Source: Stomorhina lunata (lineage: Eukaryota; Arthropoda; Insecta; Diptera; Rhiniidae). From it: a stretch of DNA of 64,000 nt. A program made the position numbers and the translations under genes. Below the pieces are notes generated by a model. That model was not told the origin of the DNA. It saw only the letters and a list, made by a program, of their open reading frames with translations, and searched no databases. Positions 54,215 to 64,000 of the stretch are shown in pieces (positions within the stretch are counted from its first letter, which is position 1; each line of letters opens with the position of its first letter). Where the stretch lies: NCBI GenBank assembly GCA_933228675.1, contig OW121741.1, forward strand, positions 134,502,120 to 134,566,119. The letters run 5' to 3'.

Positions 54215-57200
54215 TGAAGTTTTTAAAAATTTTTTCTATTTTTATAGGAAATTTTTCAAAAATTTTTCTATTTTTATAGGAAATTTTTCAAAAATTTTCT
54301 ATTTTTATAGGAAATTTTTCAAAAATTTTCTATTTTTATAGGAAATTTTTCAAAAATTTTCGATTTTTATAGGAAATTTTTCAAAAATTTTCTATTTTTA
54401 TAGGAAATTTTTCAAAAATTTTCTATTTTTATAGGAAATTTTTCAAAAATTTTCTATTTTTATAGGAAATTTTTCAAAAATTTTCTACTTTTATAGGAAA
54501 TTTTTCAAAAATTTTCTATTTTTATAGGAAATTTTTCAAAAATTTTATATTTTTATAGGAAATTTTTCAAAAATTTTCTATTTTTATAGGAAATTTTTCA
54601 AAAATTTTTCAAAAATTTTCTATTTTTATAGGAAATTTTTCAAAAATTTTCTATTTTTATAGGAAATTTTTCCAAAATTTTCTATTTTTATAGGAAATTT
54701 TTCAAAAATTTTCTATTTTTATAGGAAATTTTTCAAAAATTTTCTATTTTTATAGGAAATTTTTCAAAAATTTTCTATTTTTATAGGAAATTTTTCAAAA
54801 ATTTTCTATTTTTATAGGAAATTTTTCAAAAATTTTCTATTTTTATAGGAAATTTTTCAAAAATTTTCTATTTTTATAGGAAATTTTTCAAAAATTTTCT
54901 ATTTTTATAGGAAATTTTTCAAAAATTTTCTATTTTTATAGGAAATTTTTCAAAAATTTTCTATTTTTATAGGAAATTTTTCAAAAAATTTCTATTTTTA
55001 TAGGAAATTTTTCAAAAATTTTCTATTTTTATAGGAAATTTTTCAAAAATTTTCTATTTTTATAGGAAATTTTTCAAAAATTTTCTATTTTTATAGGAAA
55101 TTTTTCAAAAATTTTCTATTTTTATAGGAAATTTTTCAAAAATTTTCTATTTTTATAGGAAATTTTTCAAAAATTTTCTATTTTTATAGGAAATTTTTCA
55201 AAAATTTTCTATTTTTATAGGAAATTTTTCAAAAATTTTCTATTTTTATAGGAAATTTTTCAAAAATTTTCTATTTTTATAGGAAATTTTTCAAAAATTT
55301 TCTATTTTTATAGGAAATTTTTCAAAAATTTTCTATTTTTATAGGAAATTTTTCAAAAATTTTCTATTTTTATAGGAAATTTTTCAAAAATTTTCTATTT
55401 TTATAGGAAATTTTTCAAAAATTTTCTATTTTTATAGGAAATTTTTCAAAAATTTTCTATTTTTATAGGAAATTTTTCAAAAATTTTCTATTTTTATAGG
55501 AAATTTTTCAAAAATTTTCTATTTTTATAGGAAATTTTTCAAAAATTTTCTATTTTTATAGGAAATTTTTCAAAAATTTTCTATTTTTATAGGAAATTTT
55601 TCAAAAATTTTCTATTTTTATAGGAAATTTTTCAAAAATTTTCTATTTTTATAGGAAATTTTTCAAAAATTTTCTATTTTTATAGGAAATTTTTCAAAAA
55701 TTTTCTATTTTTATAGGAAATTTTTCAAAAATTTTCTATTTTTATAGGAAATTTTTCAAAAATTTTCTATTTTTATAGGAAATTTTTCAAAAATTTTCTA
55801 TTTTTATAGGAAATTTTTCAAAAATTTTCTATTTTTATAGGAAATTTTTCAAAAATTTTCTGTTTTTATAGGAAATTTTTCAAAAATTTTCTATTCTTAT
55901 AGGAAATTTTTCAAAAATTTTCTATTTTTATAGGAAATTTTTCAAAAATTTTCTATTTTTATAGGAAATTTTTCAAAAATTTTCTATTTTTATAGGAAAT
56001 TTTTCAAAAATTTTCTATTTTTATAGGAAATTTTTCAAAAATTTTCTATTTTTATAGGAAATTTTTCAAAAATTTCCTATTTTTATAGGAAATTTTTCAA
56101 AAATTTCCTATTTTTATAGGAAATTTTTCAAAAATTTTCTATTTTTATAGGAAATTTTTCAAAAATTTTTTATTTTTATAGGAAATTTTTCAAAAATTTC
56201 CTATTTTTATAGGAAATTTTTCAAAAATTTCCTATTTTTATAGGAAATTTTTCAAAAATTTCCTATTTTTATAGGAAATTTTTCAAAAATTTCCTATTTT
56301 TATAGGAAATTTTTCAAAAATTTCCTATTTTTATAGGAAATTTTTCAAAAATTTCCTATTTTTATAGGAAATTTTTCAAAAATTTCCTATTTTTATAGGA
56401 AATTTTTCAAAAATTTCCTATTTTTATAGGAAATTTTTCAAAAATTTCCTATTTTTATAGGAAATTTTTCAAAAATTTCCTATTTTTATAGGAAATTTTT
56501 CAAAAATTTTCTGTTTTTATAGGAAATTTTTCAAAAAATTTCTATTTTTATAGGAAATTTTTCAAAAATTTTCTATTTTTATAGGAAATTTTTCAAAAAT
56601 TTTCTATTTTTATAGGAAATTTTTCAAAAATTTTCTATTTTTATAGGAAATTTTTCAAAAATTTTCTATTTTTATAGGAAATTTTTCAAAAATTTTCTAT
56701 TTTTATAGGAAATTTTTCAAAAATTTTCTATTTTTATAAGAAATTTTTCAAAAATTTTCTATTTTTATAAGAAATTTTTCAAAAATTTTCTATTTTTATA
56801 GGAAATTTTTCAAAAATTTTCTATTTTTATAGGAAATTTTTCAAAAATTTTCTATTTTTATAGGAAATTTTTCAAAAATTTTCTATTTTTATAGGAAATT
56901 TTTCAAAAATTTTCTATTTTTATAGGAAATTTTTCAAAAATTTTCTATTTTTATAGGAAATTTTTCAAAAATTTTCTATTTTTATAGGAAATTTTTCAAA
57001 AATTTTCTATTTTTATAGGAAATTTTTCAAAAATTTCCTTTTTTTATAGGAAATTTTCAAAAATTTTCTATTTTTATAGGAAATTTTTCAAAAATTTTCT
57101 ATTTTTATAGGAAATTTTTCAAAAATTTTCTATTTTTATAGGAAATTTTTCAAAAATTTTCTATTTTTATAGGAAATTTTTCAAAAATTTTCTATTTTTA

Positions 57201-57911
57201 TAGGAAATTTTTCAAAAATTTTCTATTTTTATAGGAAATTTTTCAAAAATTTTCTATTTTTATAGGAAATTTTTCAAAAAATTTCTATTTTTATAGGAAA
57301 TTTTTCAAAAATTTTCTATTTTTATAGGAAATTTTTCAAAAATTTTCTATTTTTATAGGAAATTTTTCAAAAATTTTCTATTTTTATAGGAAATTTTTCA
57401 AAAATTTTCTATTTTTATAGGAAATTTTTCAAAAATTTTCTATTTTTATAGGAAAATTTTCAAAAATTTTCTATTTTTATAGGAAATTTTTCAAAAATTT
57501 TCTATTTTTATAGAAAATTTTTCAAAAATTTTCTATTTTTATAGGAAATTTTTCAAAAATTTTCTATTTTTATAGGAAATTTTTCAAAAATTTTCTATTT
57601 TTATAGGAAACTTTTCAAAAATTTTCTATTTTTATAGGAAACTTTTCAAAAATTTTCTATTTTTATAGGAAACTTTTCAAAAATTTTCTATTTTTATAGG
57701 AAACTTTTCAAAAATTTTCTATTTTTATAGGAAACTTTTCAAAAATTTTCTATTTTTATAGGAAACTTTTCAAAAATTTTCTATTTTTATAGGAAATTTG
57801 TCAAAAATTTTCTATTTTTATAGGAAATTTTTCAAAAAATTACTATTTTTATAGGAAATTTTTCAAAAATTTTCTATTTTTATAGGAAATTTTTCAAAAA
57901 TTTTCTATTTA
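54215..57911 (+). repeat. Minisatellite array D, left part (31-bp unit)
   Basis: About 118 units of 31 bp with TTTTTATAGGAAATTTTTC and AAAAATTTTCTA. Sub-blocks share variants, showing local spread: TTTCCTATT units at 56070-56500 and GGAAACTTTTC units at 57600-57780. It is interrupted by DD37E copy 3. Confidence 0.95.
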
Positions 57912-59196
57912 AAGAGTGTTCTAAAAAAAATATGCATTTACTATTTTAGACAAAATTTATCCATAGTGCACGAAATAATTTATTTTTTGATTAAGTTAGT
58001 TTCTATAGATATGTCAGATACTATTATTCTAGAAATTATTCATTTTCATTAGTTATTTCAATCAAAATGGACTGCGAAAAAAAAGTTCGTGAAAATATAA
58101 TTAAAACTTTTCAAAAAAAATCCGTCATGGACTTTTTAAAAAATAGCTAAAAATTTGAAAGTTGACCCTCGAACGGTTTCTAATGTCATCAGACGGTATA
58201 AGGAAAACCTGAGCATTGAAAAAAAACCTGGATCATTGAGGAAAAAAGGTCCTACAGATATTGGTAAGGCAAAAGAAGTCAAGCGACTCTTTCGAAGAGC
58301 GCCTAACACTTCTTTAAGAAAAGCAGCTCGTACGGTGAAATGTTCTACGAATTTTGCACATAGAGTCAAAGCTTATGCTGGACTGAAGACATACAAAGTC
58401 CAAAAGGTTCCAGATCGCAATGCTATAAAGAACTTAGAAGCAAAAAAACGAGCGAAAAAATTGAAGTCTGATTTTATAAAAAAATACACCTGTTGTGTGA
58501 TGGATGATGAAACATACGTACTGGCAGACTTTTCTCAACTTCCTGGTCAAGATTTTTATGTTGCTGATAAACGGGGCAATGTTCGGCAAGAGTTTCGCAC
58601 AAAAAAACAAACAAAATTCCCTAAGAAGTTTCTCGTGTGGCAAGCTATTTGCAGTTGTGGCAAAAGAAGTAAAGTATTTGTGGCATCTGGCACAATAAAC
58701 ACAGAAATTTATATAAAGGAGTGCCTACAAAAACGGTTGTTACCCTTTTTAAGAGAGCAAAGAGTGAATACATTTTTTTTTGGCTCGATTTGGCATCATG
58801 CCATTATGGAAAAAAGGCACTTGAGTGGTACTCAAAGAATAATGTCATTTTTGTACCACGAGACTGTCCAGAACTTCAGCCTGTGGAAAGGTATTGGGCT
58901 CTGGTAAAAAAGGAATTGAAGAACACAGGAAGGATTTCCAAGAACATGTCCGATTTTAAGCGCAGGTGGAACACATGCTCCAAAAAGGTATCAGAAGCAA
59001 CTGTAAAATCTTTAATGGGAGGGTTTCCGAAAAAAGTCGATAATTTTGCAAAACCCGAGTACTAAGTAAACATTTTAATGCTAAATGATCTTGTATAATA
59101 TGTCATTATATTTGCGTATTTTGTAGAGTTTTTATATTAAAAGGTTTGATTTTTATTTAAGAAAATCCAACTACAAATTTTATTTAGAGCACTCTT
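57912..59196 (+). mobile_element. Tc1/mariner DD37E transposon, copy 3, inserted in array D
   Basis: Ends AAGAGTGTTCTAAAAAAAAT and GAGCACTCTT, flanked by TA. Array units resume directly on the other side (ATAGGAAATTTTTTAAAAAT), so the transposon landed inside the array. Confidence 0.92.
58067..59065 (+). pseudogene. DD37E transposase, the longest open copy, with two frameshifts and a 15-bp deletion
   Basis: It starts MDCEKK at 58067. One extra A in an A run near 58120 shifts the early frame, then a 250-residue stretch is open from 58155 and includes MDDETYVLADF. Two extra T in a T run near 58775 shift the frame again just before the second catalytic Asp, where LDLA replaces PDLA. A 15-bp in-frame deletion near 58864 removes five residues, so the second-Asp-to-Glu distance is 32 instead of 37. 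It is the reference for the single-base losses of copy 1, but is itself dead. Confidence 0.9.
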
Positions 59197-59460
59197 TATA
59201 TAGGAAATTTTTTAAAAATTTTCTATTTTTTTTAGGAAATTTTTCAAAAATTTTCTATTTTTTTTTAGGAAATTTTTCAAAAATTTTCTATTTTTTTTAG
59301 GAAATTTTTAAAAAATTTTCTATTTTTTTTTAGGAAATTTTTCAAAAATTTTCTATTTTTTTTAGGAAATTTTTCAAAAATTTTCTATTTTTTTAGGAAA
59401 TTTTTCAAACATTTTCTATTTTTTTTAGGAAATTTTTCAAAAATTTTCAATTTTTTTTGT
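59197..59460 (+). repeat. Minisatellite array D, right part
   Basis: Eight to nine units of the D array, with TTTTTTTTAGG replacing TTTTTATAGG. This side is a diverged edge of the array. Confidence 0.9.
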
Positions 59461-60039
59461 CAACTAATTGTTATAAATCTTTATTAAATGTCGAATCAGA
59501 TAATTTTCAATTTAAATATTTTTTATAAAAGTTCGTTGACATTTTTTTTTTTTCAATTAATTTCAAAAATGTCTTTCACGCTGTCTCAAGAAATTTTTAA
59601 GATTTAATGATTAAAATGTACTATTTTTCATAGATTTTTTGGTTCAAAAAAATGTTGGGTCTGAAAAAACATAATTAATTTCATTATACTTTTCATTATT
59701 AATTATTGCTTTTTTCCGACTTCTTTTAAATTTATTTTTATATTTTTTTGTAAGAATTGATAAAGTTGTTTGTTATTTTATAAAATTTATTGTGCAATGC
59801 TCCGTTCAGATTGTGATACTTGACACGTGATTTTCGGAAGACATGAAGTGATTGGGGAGAAGTAATTTTCTCTTAAGCCTTTACATTGTGTTAAATGTTT
59901 TTTATATTTTTTATAAAATTTATATTTCTGCGAAAAACTTAAATTTTAAAGTTTCGAAACAAACCGAGGAAAATTTTATTTTTCAAGAAAAAATGAATAT
60001 TGAAATTTTTTATGATAATTTAAATATTCAATGAAATTT
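59461..60039. other. AT-rich spacer
   Basis: No gene or repeat recognised; the frame at 59852-60034 has no known domain. Confidence 0.4.
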
Positions 60040-60210
60040 AACTACTAAGCATAAAATATCATATTCTTCCTGGGTTCGAGCCCCAGTCACGGCAACATCA
60101 ATTTATACAATTATTAATTTCTATTGAAATTATCAGTTACTGTAACATCTTCCATCGGTGGTAAGTTCTACAGCATTAACACGCCATCGATGTAAAATAA
60201 ATAAAATTAG
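60040..60210 (+). mobile_element. tRNA-derived SINE, copy 2 (5'-truncated)
   Basis: It begins in ACTACTAAGC, has the B box GGTTCGAGCCC at 60073-60083, then CATCGGTGGTAAG, AACACGCCATCGATGTAAA and the tail ATAAATAAAATTAG. It matches the copy at 13563-13745 throughout its length. Confidence 0.72.
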
Positions 60211-61498
60211 CTTCAAATGAATTTATACAGTTTTTTTTCTATTATAAGGATTAGGGTTTTTATGAGAGATGTATAATGATTCAAAAACCAATAAATTTAC
60301 TCCAGCTAAACGAGCGGAGAACTAGTGGAATGCCTACTGATCGAGACCTAGATAAGAAAGAGTATAGCAAACTCTTCAGATAAAATTTGGTACGAAGCCC
60401 CCGAGAAGGAGTCCAGAGAAAACTGTAGGCAGTCGATTATTACCGTTACTATGAAAAAAAAAGCTTTCTTTCAAAAATTATTTGTCAAGAAACGTATTAT
60501 TTATTTGTTAACTTTTCTTTTATTTTGTATCGATTTATTTGTATAGATTTAACCATTGGTTAGTCTATGTTAAAACACATTAACACAATATTGATGAATT
60601 TCGTGAGATACCAACCAAAATGTTGTCTAGAGTATGAAAAAACTGGACCCAGCTTATTAAGGCGTGGCGGTCAAAATTTACAATCTTTACTTATTGACAA
60701 AATTTCAGAAGCCGATATGTTGGCTGGAGTATGACAAAATTGGACCCAGCGCAACAGCTCCATTATAATTAATTTTGAGTAAATTGAGAAAAGATTATTT
60801 TATAACCAACTCAATTTCGATCGATTTTCGATTATCAAAAAATTTTACATGGCTATTAAGGAGGAGTATTCGAGCTTAAGTTTAGAATTCGGAGTCTCTT
60901 AACTTATCAGGAGGGAAACTATATGCCCTCAAAGTAGCGTACCTCGGGTTTTTCAAAAAATTTTAATGACCTAGAAGTCACATTTGTGATCCGATATAAA
61001 ATAGAAAAATTCTTGGCCTAATTGACGACTTAGGCTGTTAGTTGAATTTTTTTTTTTTTTTTTGAAGTCGAATATCTTATAAACTTTAGGAGATAAACCA
61101 TAAGTGTAGCAATGATTTTTGTAGATCTCAGCTCAGATTTTGTACATATAAAAATCTTTTACATCGGATCAAAGATGTAACTTCTGGATCGTTTTTAGTT
61201 TTCGATATTTTGTCATTATAATCGAGTTTACCGTTTAAAAGTTCTTAAATTATTTCCCTAAACTTTTTTTCAAGCCACTGTGCGGCAGCATGAAATCGCT
61301 CTACGGGGACGTTTTAGTCTTTCTATCGGAAAAATGGTGTCATTCTGTTTAATGTTTTTGAGAAAGTAAGTTATAGCTCTCCATATTTTCAAGGCGTTCG
61401 ATAGATTATGGTGCAGTTCTATAAAAATGTATGTTTTTCTTTTAATACATGTAATAGCTTCCCTTGATTTAAATCGATCTTCCTAAAAGATCACACTA
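60211..61498. other. Non-coding spacer with an inverted dispersed repeat
   Basis: 61053-61125 (TTTTGAAGTCGAATATCTTA) is the reverse complement of the block at 24711-24785. No gene supported. Confidence 0.45.
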
Positions 61499-62725
61499 AA
61501 GAGTGCTCTAAATAAAATTTGTAGTTGGATTTTCTTAAATAAAAATCAAACCTTTTAATATAAAAACTCTACAAAATACGCAAATATAATGACATATTAT
61601 ACAAAATCATTTAGCATTAAAATGTTTACTTAGTACTCGGGTTTTGAAAAATTATCGACTTTTTTCGAAAACCCTCCCATTAAAGATTTTACAGTTGCTT
61701 CTGATACCTTTTTGGAGCATGTGTTCCACCTGCGCTTAAAATCGGACATGTTCTTGGAAATCTTTCCTGTGTTCTTCAATTCCTTTTTTACCAGAGCCCA
61801 ATACCTTTCCAAAGGCCGAAGTTCTGGACAGTTAGGTGGATTTGCCTCTCGTGGTACAAAAATGACATTATTCTTTGAGTACCACTCAAGTGCCTTTTTT
61901 CCATAATGGCATGATGCCAAATCGGGCCAAAAAAATGTAGTCACTCTGTGCTCTCTTAAAAAGGGTAAAATCCGTTTTTGTAGGCACTCCTTTATATAAA
62001 TTTCTGTGTTTATTGTGCCAGATGCCACAAATACTTTACTTCTTTTGCCACAACTGCAAATAGCTTGCCACACGAGAAACTTCGGCAACTTCTTAGGGAA
62101 TTTGCCGAACATTGCCCCGTTTATCAGCAACATAAAAATCTTGACCAGGAAGTTGAGAAAAGTCTGCCAGTACGTATGTTTCATCATCCATCACACAACA
62201 GGTGTATTTTTTTATAAAATCAGACTTCAATTTTTTCGCTCGTTTTTTTGCTTCTTTATAGCATTGCGATCTGGAACCTTTTGGACTTTGTATGTCTTTA
62301 GTCCAGCATAAGCTTTGACTCTATGTGCAAAATTCGTAGAACATTTCACCCTACGAGCTGCTTTTCTTAAAGAAGTGTTAGGCGCTCTTCGAAAGAGTCG
62401 CTCGACTTCTTTTGCCTTACCAATACCTGTAGGACCTTATACCGTCTGATGGCATTAGAAACCATTCGAGGGTCAACTTTCAAATTTTTAGCTATTTTTT
62501 TAAAAGTCCATGACGGATTTTTTTGAAAAGTTTTAATTATATTTTCACGAACTTTTTTTTCGCAGTCCATTTTGATTGAAATAACTATTGAAAATTAATA
62601 ATTTCTAAAATAATAGTATCTGACATATCTATAGAAACTAACTTAATCAAAAAATAAATTATTTCTTGCACTATGGATAAATTTTGTCTAAAATAGTAAA
62701 TGCATATTTTTTTTAGAACACTCTT
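61499..62725 (-). mobile_element. Tc1/mariner DD37E transposon, copy 4
   Basis: Ends AAGAGTGCTCTAAATAAAAT and AGAACACTCTT with TA on both sides. Shorter than the others because of internal deletions. Confidence 0.9.
61630..62570 (-). pseudogene. DD37E transposase with internal deletions
   Basis: Minus strand, start MDCEKK at 62570. After RRYK a deletion of about 50 bp removes the linker containing SIERKPGSGRK and shifts the frame. A second small deletion near 62250 shortens the NLEAKKR segment. Near 62095 the EFRTKKQTK segment is replaced by a short odd sequence (KFPKKLPK). The catalytic end (WPDLASCHY, LRPLERYW) is intact in 61630-62187. Most damaged of the four full-length copies. Confidence 0.88.
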
Positions 62726-62734
62726 TATAAGAGT

Positions 62735-62998
62735 TGTGATGGACGTGATATTATCCGTTGAGTTCAGTATTAATCCGGTGATACCGCAAGGCTTCGTTAA
62801 TTCTTCTTCTTTTTTTATATTTCTAAATGACCTTCTATGTCAAACATTCAATCCCATCTTCTCTTTTAAAGATCAAAGTAACGTTTGACATACAGCAAAA
62901 CATGAATGACACTTTAAATTCCGACCCAACTGCAATCTCCAATTGGGTTCGTGCTAATAGGGTCTGTTTTAATGCGCTTGAGACCCAATGTTATTAGA
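62735..62998 (+). pseudogene. Non-LTR retrotransposon reverse transcriptase relic 1 (Jockey/I-like)
   Basis: The frame reads INPVIPQGFVNSSSFFIFLN then DLLCQTFNPIFSF. PQGxxxSSxxFxxFLNDLL is the reverse transcriptase block before the catalytic YADD-type motif, here degraded to FKDQS. In another frame MNDTLNSDPTAISNWVRAN continues the homology. Frameshifted and short. Confidence 0.7.
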
Positions 62999-63005
62999 GC
63001 AATGT

Positions 63006-63640
63006 AATAAACTCCGTACCCCAATTTCCCTAGCATTTTTCGACTTTATGAAGGCCTTCGACAGTGCCAATTGGAGCTATCTATGTAGAATATTAGAAAA
63101 TCGGAAAACGCCAAAGAAAATTCTGAACTTAGGTTAGGTTAGGCAGGATGCAGACTGTAAGGTCCACCTCACTTGGGTCCATAAAGAGCCCCCTTTGTAA
63201 TTCCTGCAAAAAATTCTGAACTTAATTCGGGCAATGTATGTGAATTTTAAATATCGAGTCCTACACAAGGGTAAACTGTCACTGTACTGGAATAGGGCAA
63301 GGATGTATCTTGCCACCTATTCTTTTCATCCTCCTCATCGACAATATAATGCGCAGGGCTCTGAATGGTAGACATGGTATCCAAAGGACATCCTTTAAAC
63401 ATCTCGAGGACTTGGAATATGCTGATGACATATGTCTTCTAAGACAAAGCTCATTACTTCAAATACTAATGATATCACTGTTGAATCTCGCGCAGCTGGG
63501 CTGAAAATAAATATTTTCAGGATAAAGATTTTGCCTAGAGACTATGGCGCAAAACCTTCGATACACATCAATTTAGATAACGAGGTTATTGGATTAAATT
63601 ATCTTGGAAGTAACTTACTTACTAAATGCTTTACGTCAAA
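63006..63640 (+). pseudogene. Non-LTR retrotransposon reverse transcriptase relic 2 (RTE-like)
   Basis: FFDFMKAFDSANWSYLCRIL, then LIRAMYVNFKYRVLH, then GIGQGCILPPILFILLIDNI and LEDLEYADDICLL, in order but in different frames, are the palm-domain motifs of a reverse transcriptase (the Asp of FMKAFD and the YADD pair). AGLKIN and NYLGSN follow after another frameshift. A 78-bp insertion splits it at 63132-63209. The order resembles RTE-type elements, from memory. Confidence 0.78.
63132..63209. mobile_element. 78-bp insertion with 15-bp target duplication
   Basis: The sequence AAAATTCTGAACTTA occurs on both sides (63117-63131 and 63210-63224), and removing one copy with the insert restores the retrotransposon reading (KILNLIRAMY). 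The insert starts GGTTAGGTTAGGCAGGATGC and has CCACCTCACTTGGG inside. The duplication length fits target-primed retroposition of a short transcript. Confidence 0.78.
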
Positions 63641-63757
63641 GGCCAAGCCTATTTTAGAATTCCATGCGCTTCGATCTTGTGCGCATATTCCCCAATTTCG
63701 TAGGCCAAGCTTAAATATATTTTCTTCTGCTTGGTCTTATCATCGAAGTTTTAGACG

Positions 63758-64000
63758 TCAACTTCTACGAGTTCGCTTGGGATAATTTTCGAGCAATTTT
63801 CTTGTATTTTTATTCATTCGCACAACATGTCCTAGCCAACGCAAAAGCTGCTGATTAATGCGTTTTACTATGTCAGCAAATAATTCATACAGCTCATGAT
63901 TAAATCGGTGTCGAAATTCATTGTTTATGCTGATTGGACCATAGAATCTTGCTCTTGGAAGTTTTACATCTATAAAAGGTGGCGCCGACGAGATATTGAA
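63758..64000 (-). pseudogene. C-terminal fragment of a non-LTR retrotransposon ORF on the minus strand
   Basis: Open from the window edge to a TGA at 63758-63760, about 80 residues. It contains NHELYELFADIVKRINQQ and LLRWLGHVVRMNKNTRKLL; the RWLGHVVRM motif is typical of the end of RTE-like polymerases. Opposite in orientation to relic 2, so a separate insertion. Confidence 0.7.

Overview
This window is AT-rich nuclear DNA from an insect, most likely a higher (calyptrate-type) fly. The evidence is spliced genes with short 57-74 bp GT-AG introns, the 3' end of a Drgx-type homeobox gene, a cluster of small secreted Kunitz inhibitors with fly-like TATA/initiator promoters, Tc1/mariner relics and very large minisatellite arrays. 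The species cannot be fixed from the sequence alone.

Layout. 1-7.7 kb: last two visible exons of a paired-like homeobox gene with an OAR motif (best match Drgx); its upstream intron holds a 5.7 kb minisatellite whose 3.7 kb core is about 120 nearly identical 31-bp units. 7.7-20 kb: two more arrays of the same family, a foldback-like element with another element inside it, a tRNA-derived SINE, a 131-bp satellite and a broken DD37E Tc1/mariner copy. 20-48 kb: eleven two-exon Kunitz genes, five on + (K1-K5) and six on - (K6-K11), separated by minisatellite arrays and transposon relics. 48-64 kb: no host gene recognised; arrays, nested MITE and mariner elements, two more DD37E copies, a second SINE copy and decayed non-LTR retrotransposon pieces.

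The Kunitz genes share one architecture: exon 1 encodes a signal peptide, a phase-1 intron follows, and exon 2 encodes one six-cysteine Kunitz domain. The residue at the predicted reactive site (P1) differs widely: A, E, E, L, T, E, R, T, R, F, R for K1-K11. The set looks like a secreted repertoire of inhibitors aimed at different serine proteases (or, where P1 is Glu, perhaps not classical inhibitors), grown by tandem duplication. K1-K3 are a very recent triplication, and K6/K7 were duplicated together with part of the adjoining array.

About one third of the window is tandem repeat. The arrays at 27.6-31.6, 35.5-40.7, 48.5-50.4 and 54.2-59.5 kb share the core ATAGRAAATTT (on one strand or the other) with periods of 19 or 28-31 bp, so they look like one minisatellite superfamily. 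All transposase and reverse transcriptase reading frames seen here are broken.
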